From: a virus
Length of the DNA: 20,323 bases
Direction: 5' to 3' (one strand)
Virus record (IMG/VR): IMGVR_UViG_3300006735_000346
Location: 1 to 20,323 of that record
Each line of letters begins with the position of its first letter. Positions within the stretch are counted from its first letter, which is position 1. Of this stretch, positions 1-5,590 are shown in pieces. The notes beneath the pieces were generated by a model, which was not told where the DNA came from, made no database searches, and saw only the letters and a program-made list of their open reading frames with translations. Position numbers and translations under genes: made by a program.

Positions 1-263
1 AGTAAACCCATAAATAAACTAGTGTCTATTTCTTTTTTCTGTATCTTATTTAATCTTGCTCTATTCCTACATATAAATGTACAAACGGGGTGAGCAATCA
101 TTAAATCCCAACCTTGATCAAGATGATTCATTACATCATCTTTTATATGGTATTTGCTTGGTATTTCTGTATCCATTAGATCACATGACCAAGCCTCATG
201 TCCTTTCTTTTTAAAGGCTTCTCTAATAATACCACTCATTTCACAAGCTATTAATACCTTCAT
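1..263 (-). CDS. C5-methyltransferase-like protein, second tandem copy, partial (runs off left edge)
   Basis: The frame reads leftward from ATG at 263-261 and stays open to the window edge, giving 87 residues. It starts MKVLIACEMSGIIREAFKKK and is clearly a paralogue of the next gene upstream. Shared blocks are the N-terminal LIACE motif, a KKGH-x-A-x-SCDL block near residues 19-29, and WDLMIAHPVCTF near 52-63. In the C5 cytosine methyltransferase fold these correspond to the AdoMet loop and catalytic motif IV; here the usual Pro-Pro-Cys is Pro-Val-Cys, with Cys61 kept. The start overlaps the TGA of the upstream copy (ATGA), so it is probably translated by coupling, since no strong ribosome binding site precedes it. 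DNA methylation activity is inferred only. The C-terminal half, where the target recognition region would lie, is outside the window. Confidence 0.8.
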   Translation of the reverse strand, partial: MKVLIACEMSGIIREAFKKKGHEAWSCDLMDTEIPSKYHIKDDVMNHLDQGWDLMIAHPVCTFICRNRARLNKIQKKEIDTSLFMGL

Positions 264-889
264 ACTGAACCCCATTGATCTACGATAGCATTTGCTATAC
301 CTTTAAATGTTTTACTTCTCAATTTCTGCCTTTCTGCTTTGGTCTTTGCTTTGCTTAATGCATCTGCATACCATTTAGGGTGAGACTTACCACTTTTAAA
401 TGTTACTTTTTCACCCTTACCCACTACATTGGTATGAGTCAACAATGGTAAACCTTTTAACCATAAACAAGTGGTCTTAGTCGCCTCATCTCCAAAATGA
501 TATGGTTGTATGATTTGATCGGGTTTTCTAATTTGACTTGATATAACGGATACGGGATTTTCTACCGCTATTTTATCAATAGGCGCATCCATTAATTTCT
601 GTACAAATTCTAATGCATCTAATTGGTTATTCCATCTTTCCTCATTCCGTGAACCATCTTTATTATACATCCATCTAGCACCGCTTACCGCTAAGTATGT
701 ACAAGGCGGGTGCGCTATCATTAAATCATATTTACCGCTATATGCTTCTTTTAATGCATCTCCTTTTATATGCCATTCGGGATGCCCTCCGCTTTCCGCT
801 TGGAGGTCACAACTATATGCGTTATGACCTTTTTTTCTAAATGCTTTGGTTATGGTTTGGCTTTCTTCACAAGCTATTAATATTTTCAC
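260..889 (-). CDS. C5-methyltransferase-like protein, first tandem copy
   Basis: A 209-residue protein that starts at GTG 889, with a near-perfect ribosome binding site (AAGGAGGTGAAATAGTG) directly upstream. It belongs to a group of short phage proteins often annotated as DNA cytosine methyltransferase. Visible blocks are LIACEES at 4-10 (AdoMet-loop-like), SCDL at 26-29, DLMIAHPPCTYL at 55-66 (motif IV-like, candidate nucleophile Cys63), AVENP at 108-112 (motif VI-like, ENP in place of ENV), and a C-terminal GIANAI block near 197-202 that resembles motif X. At 209 residues it is shorter than classical C5 methyltransferases (usually over 300), and no separate target recognition domain is evident. 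No restriction endonuclease is adjacent, so protection from host restriction or marking of phage DNA are both possible. It overlaps the downstream copy by 4 bases and the upstream gene by 1 base. Confidence 0.75.
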   Translation of the reverse strand: MKILIACEESQTITKAFRKKGHNAYSCDLQAESGGHPEWHIKGDALKEAYSGKYDLMIAHPPCTYLAVSGARWMYNKDGSRNEERWNNQLDALEFVQKLMDAPIDKIAVENPVSVISSQIRKPDQIIQPYHFGDEATKTTCLWLKGLPLLTHTNVVGKGEKVTFKSGKSHPKWYADALSKAKTKAERQKLRSKTFKGIANAIVDQWGSV

Positions 890-1089
890 TATTTCACCTC
901 CTTATTTAAAATGTCACATAGTTCTGATAATTGATTAAATTTTATTGTTTCAATCACATCATAATTGGTGTTCAATCCATTCATTTCCCATTCCTCTATT
1001 TTTTGACGAAGTGCCTTAACTGAAGTGCTGTATTCAATCGTTTTTCTATCAGTGCTATCAGCATAATATGTTAATTTATAAATAACCAC
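889..1089 (-). CDS. Hypothetical 66-aa protein
   Basis: Starts at GTG 1089, preceded by the strong AAGGAGGTG ribosome binding site, and ends in TAG whose G is the first base of the next gene's GTG. The protein begins MVIYKLTYYADSTDR and ends in KEVK. It is mixed alpha/beta and charged, with no signal peptide or membrane segment. I do not recognise the family. Its place among small leftward genes suggests an accessory role. Its last four codons and the junction to the next gene are identical to those of its upstream neighbour. Confidence 0.7.
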   Translation of the reverse strand: MVIYKLTYYADSTDRKTIEYSTSVKALRQKIEEWEMNGLNTNYDVIETIKFNQLSELCDILNKEVK

Positions 1090-1262
1090 TATTTCACCTC
1101 CTTTACATCATAATCTAAATATAAATCATAATGTTTATCTCGTTTTTTAATTTCCCAATCTTTGATGTCCATTAATAGTAAACCTTTATGTATGTTTAAG
1201 GTTAACCATCGTAAGAACTCAATTAGGTTCTTCATTGTTTTATGCGATGTATAATATTTCAT
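1089..1262 (-). CDS. Hypothetical 57-aa protein
   Basis: I take the start as ATG 1262, one base after the TAA of the upstream gene. A start at ATG 1307 would add 15 residues but overlap that gene by 44 bases, and neither start has a strong ribosome binding site. The protein begins MKYYTSHKTMKNLIEFLRWL, is basic and partly helical, and ends DYDVKEVK. The family is not recognised. The gene ends in the same KEVK-stop-GTG module found at its downstream neighbour's end. Confidence 0.6.
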   Translation of the reverse strand: MKYYTSHKTMKNLIEFLRWLTLNIHKGLLLMDIKDWEIKKRDKHYDLYLDYDVKEVK

Positions 1263-1263
1263 C

Positions 1264-1458
1264 TTAATTAACGCAGATATGCGTAGGCTTTTTGGTTTCA
1301 GTATCATAATACCCGTCTTTACCTTTTTTCATCGGTGTAGGGTCAAATTTAACGCTTTCAACCCTATTACATTCATCATCGCTAGCGTAGACTAGGTCTA
1401 GGTTTCCGTATTTCTTTTTATAGTCTGTTAAGTTCTTAATTAATCTATCTAACTTCAT
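1264..1458 (-). CDS. Hypothetical 64-aa phage protein
   Basis: Begins MKLDRLIKNLTDYKKKYGNL, followed by an acidic segment and the VESVKFD strand near residues 34-40. The pattern of an N-terminal helix, YGNLDLV, then an acidic Asp/Glu patch recalls a widespread group of small phage proteins of unknown function; this is a resemblance only. A ribosome binding site (GGAGGT) sits 10 bases upstream, inside the end of the 74-aa gene. The upstream gene's TAA is one base before this ATG, so the two are coupled. Confidence 0.7.
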   Translation of the reverse strand: MKLDRLIKNLTDYKKKYGNLDLVYASDDECNRVESVKFDPTPMKKGKDGYYDTETKKPTHICVN

Positions 1459-1459
1459 T

Positions 1460-1684
1460 TTATCGTACCTCCATTAAATACCACCCGTTACCGCTATCCC
1501 AAGAACCTATATGCTTATCATTTTTATAATATAAAGTCATTTTTTTCTTTTTAGGTTGCCCGTATTTATCGACTTTTTCATAATCAAAGTAGTAATAGGG
1601 TCTATATTCAATTACTTTTAAGTTTAATTTTTTGCTTATTAAGTTTTCAAATTTACTTCTAGTAGTTTTTATTGTTGCTTTCAT
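1460..1684 (-). CDS. Hypothetical 74-aa basic protein
   Basis: Starts at ATG 1684 after a strong AAAGGAGGAAGTAAG leader that lies inside the last codons of the upstream 48-aa gene. The protein is lysine- and tyrosine-rich, with a KKKK run near 46-49 and a C-terminal GSWDSGNGWYLMEVR. It has no membrane segment and the family is not recognised. Its base composition and tight packing match its neighbours. Confidence 0.65.
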   Translation of the reverse strand: MKATIKTTRSKFENLISKKLNLKVIEYRPYYYFDYEKVDKYGQPKKKKMTLYYKNDKHIGSWDSGNGWYLMEVR

Positions 1685-1685
1685 C

Positions 1686-1832
1686 TTACTTCCTCCTTTG
1701 AAGTTCTTTTGTAAGCATTAGGGCGGTATCTCTCCACCTATCACAGTTTATTCGCTCCCGATTTAGATCGCTTTGCGCTTTCATTATGTAAAATATAAAG
1801 ATTATTATTACTATTGATATTGTTGTTTCCAT
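1686..1832 (-). CDS. Small predicted membrane protein, 48 aa
   Basis: ATG 1832 to TAA 1686. Residues 4-17 are a strongly hydrophobic stretch (TISIVIIIFIFYIM), followed by a charged helical tail rich in Arg, Asp and Gln. This gives a single N-terminal membrane segment with a soluble C-terminal part. A ribosome binding site (AAGGAG) sits 11 bases upstream, in the end of the 46-aa gene. Its own end carries the ribosome binding site of the 74-aa gene, which supports it as a real link in the operon. The function is unknown; a membrane-active accessory role is possible but not shown. Confidence 0.6.
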   Translation of the reverse strand: METTISIVIIIFIFYIMKAQSDLNRERINCDRWRDTALMLTKELQRRK

Positions 1833-1835
1833 AGT

Positions 1836-1976
1836 TTACAGCTCCTTGTTTATTTTCTTTAATTCGTTATTTTCTTTTTCTGTTAATTCAATTCCCATTT
1901 TTACTTTAAGATTAATCCATTTTATATCTTTTTCAAAATCTATAAATCCTTTTTTTACGGTGTTTAATTTTTTCAT
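1836..1976 (-). CDS. Small helical protein, 46 aa
   Basis: ATG 1976 to TAA 1836, encoding MKKLNTVKKGFIDFEKDIKW and then a Lys/Glu-rich stretch ending NKEL. An AAGGA element sits upstream of the start. The composition suggests a single amphipathic or coiled-coil helix. It is three bases from the next gene and ends within that gene's ribosome binding site. The family is not recognised. The opposite strand is also open here but has no ribosome binding site and gives a low-complexity Phe/Ser translation. Confidence 0.5.
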   Translation of the reverse strand: MKKLNTVKKGFIDFEKDIKWINLKVKMGIELTEKENNELKKINKEL

Positions 1977-2003
1977 TTTTCTTTATTCCTTGAATCTAAT
2001 TTT

Positions 2004-2052
2004 AAAAAGGGAGGGCGGTAACTTTTGCGGAGTTCTTTTAATCCACCCTCCC
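2004..2052 (-). terminator. Probable intrinsic terminator after the GP88-like gene
   Basis: On the minus strand GGGAGGGTGG pairs with CCGCCCTCCC: ten positions with one internal mismatch and a 24-base loop, followed directly by five T (complement of 2004-2008). It begins 11 bases after the stop of the 258-aa gene. The GC-rich stem followed by a T tract fits Rho-independent termination. The long loop makes it less than ideal, so read-through into the small genes is likely. Confidence 0.6.
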
Positions 2053-2063
2053 ATGGAGCAATA

Positions 2064-2840
2064 TTAAACTTGATTGACTACAAATGATATCTCTTTTTGT
2101 AGTTCGTTTTTAATGTTTGCTTTGCTCATTTTGGCTCTAAGTCCTACAATAGTATTGATCCCATCATTTTGAGCGGTTCTTAAATCGGTTTTATCTCCAT
2201 CAACTACATGTAGACCCATAAACATTTTATTAAATTTGTCGGCTTTTTTTGTATTAAATACCATAGCCACATTTAAGCCTTTTTTCATTTGTTTTTTTGT
2301 AGTTTCCCATTTACCCCAATGTGAATAAGTCAAATGATAGTTTGAAGGCGTTTTTCTGTTGGTGTGCTTGGTGTAGTCATAAAATGTAACATCGGGAAAC
2401 AATTCAAAAATTGTCGAACCTCCAAAGCTTTTAAGCTTGATATTTTCCCATTTTATATCGGAATATGAATTGAGCCTAAACGTAGGTTCAAAACCGTAAA
2501 ATTGAGAATATTCCACGGCTTTAAATATATCTAGAATTAGATCATTTAAAAAATTGTTGCGATCTTCAAAGAATCTTTTAGTTTTATTGATTCTAGATTT
2601 AATGACGTTAGGATAGTTCCCGTTACCATTAAATGCGACACACACAGAAGAACAACTACTTTTTTGTTTATGGTCTTCTTTTATGCTTATCTTGTTTGCA
2701 ATTGGGCAAACATTATAACCGCTTATATCACTTGGTGCTAAGCTTAAAAAATAGGTATGGACTTTTAAACCTAAGTTTTTCTGTGCTTTTAAATTGGTAT
2801 TTGGTGGACTTAATAAAATACCTTTATAATGTTTATTCAT
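2064..2840 (-). CDS. GP88-like cysteine-cluster protein
   Basis: A 258-residue protein with start ATG 2840 and an AAAAGGAGC ribosome binding site 9 bases upstream. It resembles the gene product 88 group of phage proteins of unknown function. Shared marks are an N-terminal LLSPPNTNLK segment (9-18), a Cys cluster (C45, C63, C67), and an R-x(2)-KT-like block near 83-88. The central part has FRLNSYSDIKWE near 121-132, FYDYTKHTNR near 153-162 and NYHLTYS near 167-173. Three spaced cysteines suggest a metal or iron-sulfur site, but the ligands are not proven. The last 70 residues are soluble alpha/beta. The gene stands apart from its neighbours, with a perfect hairpin upstream and a terminator-like hairpin downstream, so it may be expressed as its own unit. 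Family placement is from motif resemblance, not a search. Confidence 0.6.
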   Translation of the reverse strand: MNKHYKGILLSPPNTNLKAQKNLGLKVHTYFLSLAPSDISGYNVCPIANKISIKEDHKQKSSCSSVCVAFNGNGNYPNVIKSRINKTKRFFEDRNNFLNDLILDIFKAVEYSQFYGFEPTFRLNSYSDIKWENIKLKSFGGSTIFELFPDVTFYDYTKHTNRKTPSNYHLTYSHWGKWETTKKQMKKGLNVAMVFNTKKADKFNKMFMGLHVVDGDKTDLRTAQNDGINTIVGLRAKMSKANIKNELQKEISFVVNQV

Positions 2841-2877
2841 GTTATTTTGCTCCTTTTGTTTTTTAAATGTTTAATTA

Positions 2878-2913
2878 AGGGCGGTTTAAAGCTGAATTAC
2901 TACAAACCGCCCT
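2878..2913. other. Perfect 10-bp hairpin upstream of the GP88-like gene
   Basis: AGGGCGGTTT at 2878-2887 pairs perfectly with AAACCGCCCT at 2904-2913 around a 16-base loop. On the minus strand it lies 31 bases downstream of the 58-aa gene's stop and 37 bases upstream of the GP88-like start. The bases that follow (TTAATTAAACATTT) are T-poor for a terminator. It may be a leaky terminator, an mRNA 5' structure or a protein-binding site. Confidence 0.55.
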
Positions 2914-2944
2914 AACTTTCCCTATATAAAAGGGTTTATATATT

Positions 2945-3121
2945 TTATTTCTTTAATATATCTTTTGTTAATTGATGAAGTATAAACGAAAGCCCTTCCC
3001 CCGCATTTCTTACCCAAAATTTCAAATCTTCATCTTCAAGTCTTCCGTTTAATCGTAATAACATCGATTGAGCTTCTGTTAATATCTTTAATGTTTTTTG
3101 TGTTTTGCTGTCTATTTTCAT
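2945..3121 (-). CDS. Hypothetical 58-aa protein, first gene of the leftward operon
   Basis: ATG 3121 to TAA 2945, with GGAG 7 bases upstream of the start. It begins MKIDSKTQKTLKILTEAQSM and continues with a charged helical region (LNGRLEDEDLKFWVRNAGEG) and a C-terminal helix. It looks like a small all-helical soluble protein. The family is not recognised. It is the first leftward gene after the divergent control region, the usual position of an early or regulatory gene; that role is inference. Confidence 0.6.
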   Translation of the reverse strand: MKIDSKTQKTLKILTEAQSMLLRLNGRLEDEDLKFWVRNAGEGLSFILHQLTKDILKK

Positions 3122-3489
3122 TTATTACTCCATGTTCGTTAATTAATTGATGGCTAAGCTTACTAATTATAATAGGTCATTCCTAGTAATAAATAGTAAT
3201 AACTATAAATAAATAGTACAGTAAGACGGGCGCACCACCTGGTAATTAACTATAAGTATAATAAAAACAACGACTTATGCAGCTAAAGTATAATAAGATC
3301 GGCGGGCGTGTATATTATAAGGAGTAAAATCTGCGGGCAAATTACATAGGTTAACCACCCCCCCCCATAACCGCTCGGCGACATCGGTAGGGTATGTATT
3401 ATACTCTCCAGATATTTTTTATGACCTAAAAGGCTTTTTTTTTACTTGCTAATAATGGAACTATAAGTGTATGTTTTCGTTATAGTTAT
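3122..3489. promoter_or_regulatory. Divergent intergenic control region
   Basis: This 368-base stretch separates the two transcription directions and has no convincing gene. It holds AAGTATAATAA at 3254-3264 and again at 3286-3296, spaced 32 bases apart, and the inverse AGTATAATA at 3397-3405. It also has ACTATAA at three places (near 3202, 3249 and 3460), GC-rich islands with CGGGCG near 3227 and 3304, and nine consecutive C at 3358-3366. TATAAT-like boxes fit a bacterial -10 element, but good -35 boxes are lacking, so phage-specific activation is possible. A position next to terS would also suit a packaging site; that is speculation. Confidence 0.6.
3166..3195 (-). promoter_or_regulatory. 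Candidate leftward promoter
   Basis: On the minus strand a perfect TATAAT (complement of 3166-3171) lies about 45 bases upstream of the first leftward gene. The best -35 match at 16-17 bases spacing is only TTTATT. It is the best placed sigma-70-like -10 element for the left operon. Confidence 0.35.
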
Positions 3490-3981
3490 ATGCCAAAGAA
3501 AACAAAAACTCAAGTAATTAAGAAAGCGACAAAGGATGTTCAAGACAATCCGTACCTAAAAGACTTTCTTAAAGAATACCAAGAGGAAACTGGCTTACAG
3601 ACACGTTTTACAGCAAAGAAAGATGAGTTTTTATCTTACTTGGTTGCTAACAATGGATTTATATCTCATGCAGCAAAAGAAATGGGGTTCTTTCCAGCTT
3701 CAGTACGATTCGCAATGAAAGGTGACCCTGCATTTCAGCAAGCGGTTCAATCTATAAGAGAAGGATTTGTAGCTGAACGATTGGACGGACTCGAAAAAAC
3801 TTCTTTTGAACAAGCAGCCAAACCTGGGAATGTTACAGAACGTATCTTCCAGTTAAAGGCGCACGACCCTGCAAAATATCGAGATCGAGTCAACCAACAA
3901 AATACACAAGTGAATGTTGTCGTATCGGGAACATCACCAAAGGATAGAGCAGCAGTATTAAAAAAGATGAAAGTGAACTAA
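3490..3981 (+). CDS. terS: Terminase small subunit
   Basis: A 163-residue protein directly upstream of the large terminase. TerS recognises the packaging site and loads DNA onto TerL. Residues about 45-80 hold a helix-turn-helix-like segment (ANNGFISHAAKEMGFFPASV) followed by helices. Residues about 115-133 (ERIFQLKAHDPAKYRDR) match the block after the central helices in many HTH-type small terminases. ATG 3490 is the first start in frame after a stop at 3427, but no ribosome binding site precedes it (TATAGTTAT), so initiation may be weak or leaderless. The last codons contain an A-AAA-AAG slippery heptamer at 3960-3966 that would join this protein to the 53-aa frame that follows, giving 230 residues. 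Confidence 0.8.
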   Translation: MPKKTKTQVIKKATKDVQDNPYLKDFLKEYQEETGLQTRFTAKKDEFLSYLVANNGFISHAAKEMGFFPASVRFAMKGDPAFQQAVQSIREGFVAERLDGLEKTSFEQAAKPGNVTERIFQLKAHDPAKYRDRVNQQNTQVNVVVSGTSPKDRAAVLKKMKVN

Positions 3982-3982
3982 A

Positions 3983-3997
3983 TCACGAAGATCGTGA
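3983..3997 (+). other. Small hairpin downstream of the terS slippery site
   Basis: TCACGA and TCGTGA form a six-pair stem around an AGA loop. It begins 16 bases after the A-AAA-AAG heptamer. It could stimulate frameshifting, though the usual spacer is 5-9 bases, or it could be incidental. Confidence 0.4.
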
Positions 3998-4019
3998 ATC
4001 TATAAAAGATAGTATTTTT

Positions 4020-4181
4020 ATGACTCCTAGAGACATATATTGTATGTTTTTGCGTACATCTTTCGGTTTATCACCTAAAACCGCAGAAGAGGCAACTAAT
4101 TTTGCTTTAGATTTGTTTGAATTAGATAAAAATGGTAAACTTCCATTAGATTGGGAACTATTTTATAGGTCACAAGCATAA
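4020..4181 (+). CDS. 53-aa protein or C-terminal extension of TerS by -1 frameshift
   Basis: ATG 4020 to TAA 4181, overlapping the terL start as TAATG. It encodes MTPRDIYCMFLRTSFGLSPK, then an acidic helix and a C-terminal LPLDWELFYRSQA. The start has no recognisable ribosome binding site. The frame is open upstream to 3948 without any ATG, GTG or TTG, and reads DESELNHEDRESIKDSIF before the Met, a plausible protein linker. Entry by -1 slippage at 3960-3966 in terS would yield a 230-residue TerS variant. In small terminases the C-terminal part contacts TerL, so an extension here would be functionally apt. Other explanations are a separately translated small protein or a one-base sequencing or assembly error in the A run. 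Confidence 0.6.
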   Translation: MTPRDIYCMFLRTSFGLSPKTAEEATNFALDLFELDKNGKLPLDWELFYRSQA

Positions 4182-5590
4182 TGGATGTAAACATATCTTA
4201 TCGAGATGGGGAAGGAAACATAACTGCCCCATTAGATCATCAAGAAGAATTTCATTTATTTACGGGATGGAGTAAACATCAGGTATTGGCAGGATCACTT
4301 GGTACAGGTAAAACTGAGGCGATGTGTATGGAGGCAATCCATCAAAGTGCTGCATTTCAAGGGAATTTAGGTTTAATGGGTAGAAAAGTATTGGATTCGT
4401 TCAAGAAATCTACCTTAATTCAGTTGCTCGATCTTGGTCAAGGCTTTATTCAAAAGCATCGCGCCCAAGATAGAGAAATTATCTTCAAAAATCGCTCTAA
4501 AATAGTATATATGGCGTTAGATGACTCTCGCGACTCTATTCAGCGTATAAAATCTATGAATTTAGGGTGGTTTGCGTTTGACCAGATTGAAGAAATGACC
4601 GAGGCTACATTTATAGCTGCCGCGGGACAAATGCGTAGAAAAAATGCGATGAGATGTAGTTTTCACACCTCTAATCCAGCAGGTCACGATTGGGTATGGA
4701 AAAGATGGAAGAAAGATAAGGAAAAACAAAACAAGAAAAAAGGTGGGTATCGTTTAATTGAGACTATGACATGGCAACCTGGAGTTGCTGCGCCTGAAAA
4801 AGACGAAGAAGTAAAGCTATATTCAGACAATCCTCATTTACCTGCGGATTATATTAAACATTTACTTTCTATGCCTGAACAATGGGTCAACCGCTATGTA
4901 TATTGCAGTTGGGACGATTTTGCAGGACTTGTATACCCAGAATTTAAAGAAGAAACACATTTAGTAAAGCCATTCGATATTCCGAATTGGTGGAATCATT
5001 ATGTAGTATATGACTATGGATATAGAAATCCTACTTCCATTTTATTTGCTGCTTCTGATGATGAAGGGACGATCTATGTATATGATTTAATTTATGTTAG
5101 CGAGCATACCATAGAAATGTTAGTTCCAAAAGTAGAGCGTAGATTAAAACGTGGAGTTAATTATACATTCCTGGCTGATCCATCTATTGTTAGAACGGAA
5201 AGAGATGGAAATAGTGTAGCGGATGAGTGGTATGAGTACGGAATTGAGTGGGAAAAAGCAAAGAATGATAAGCGCGCTGGGTTTGAGCGAGTCTCTGCAT
5301 ATTTAAGGCTTGATAGTAATGAACGTTCTAAGTTATTGTTTTTTAAAAAATTAAATATGAAACCTTTGGTCGAAGAAATCGTTGACTATAAGTGGAGGGA
5401 GTTAAAACATGGCTTTGAAAATCGTAATTTACCTGAAGAACCAGTTAAAAAGAATGATCACGCAATGGATTGTTTAAGATATTTAGTTCATTATGTAGAA
5501 GATAGTGATTCTCCTACAGAACAAAGTGATGATTATGGTCTATGGGGTATGTTTGGAAAATCTAAAAAGAATAGTTGGATGAGTGCATGA
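4181..5590 (+). CDS. terL: Terminase large subunit (packaging ATPase and nuclease)
   Basis: A 469-residue motor protein that pumps DNA into the prohead and cuts the concatemer. The N-terminal ATPase has Walker A AGSLGTGKT at 37-45, a Walker B-like strand LGWFAFDQIEE at 128-138 (D134, with E137 or E138 catalytic) and a coupling motif TSNP at 163-166. The C-terminal RNase H-like nuclease shows D278 in YDYGYRNPTS, D333 in LADPS, and D426/D430 in NDHAMD, the expected acidic metal ligands. Length and layout are complete for the family. The start shares its A with the upstream TAA, and the end overlaps the portal start as ATGA, so all are coupled. Confidence 0.97.
   Translation: MDVNISYRDGEGNITAPLDHQEEFHLFTGWSKHQVLAGSLGTGKTEAMCMEAIHQSAAFQGNLGLMGRKVLDSFKKSTLIQLLDLGQGFIQKHRAQDREIIFKNRSKIVYMALDDSRDSIQRIKSMNLGWFAFDQIEEMTEATFIAAAGQMRRKNAMRCSFHTSNPAGHDWVWKRWKKDKEKQNKKKGGYRLIETMTWQPGVAAPEKDEEVKLYSDNPHLPADYIKHLLSMPEQWVNRYVYCSWDDFAGLVYPEFKEETHLVKPFDIPNWWNHYVVYDYGYRNPTSILFAASDDEGTIYVYDLIYVSEHTIEMLVPKVERRLKRGVNYTFLADPSIVRTERDGNSVADEWYEYGIEWEKAKNDKRAGFERVSAYLRLDSNERSKLLFFKKLNMKPLVEEIVDYKWRELKHGFENRNLPEEPVKKNDHAMDCLRYLVHYVEDSDSPTEQSDDYGLWGMFGKSKKNSWMSA

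Noticed and set aside
1846-2067. Plus-strand open frame of 73 aa
   Set aside because: It gives a Phe/Ile/Ser-rich low-complexity translation, has no ribosome binding site, and lies antisense to the 46-aa gene and the terminator-like hairpin.
2633-2866. Plus-strand open frame of 77 aa
   Set aside because: Antisense shadow of the GP88-like gene, with Leu/Tyr-rich sequence and no start signal.
3420-3442. Intrinsic terminator before terS (CCTAAAAGG followed by nine T)
   Set aside because: The stem would be only three base pairs; the T run alone is not enough in such AT-rich sequence.
3195-3480. ACTATAA repeats as T7-type phage RNA polymerase promoters
   Set aside because: They share only seven bases, lack the upstream recognition block and a GGG start, and the same string occurs by chance inside genes (for example near 5385).
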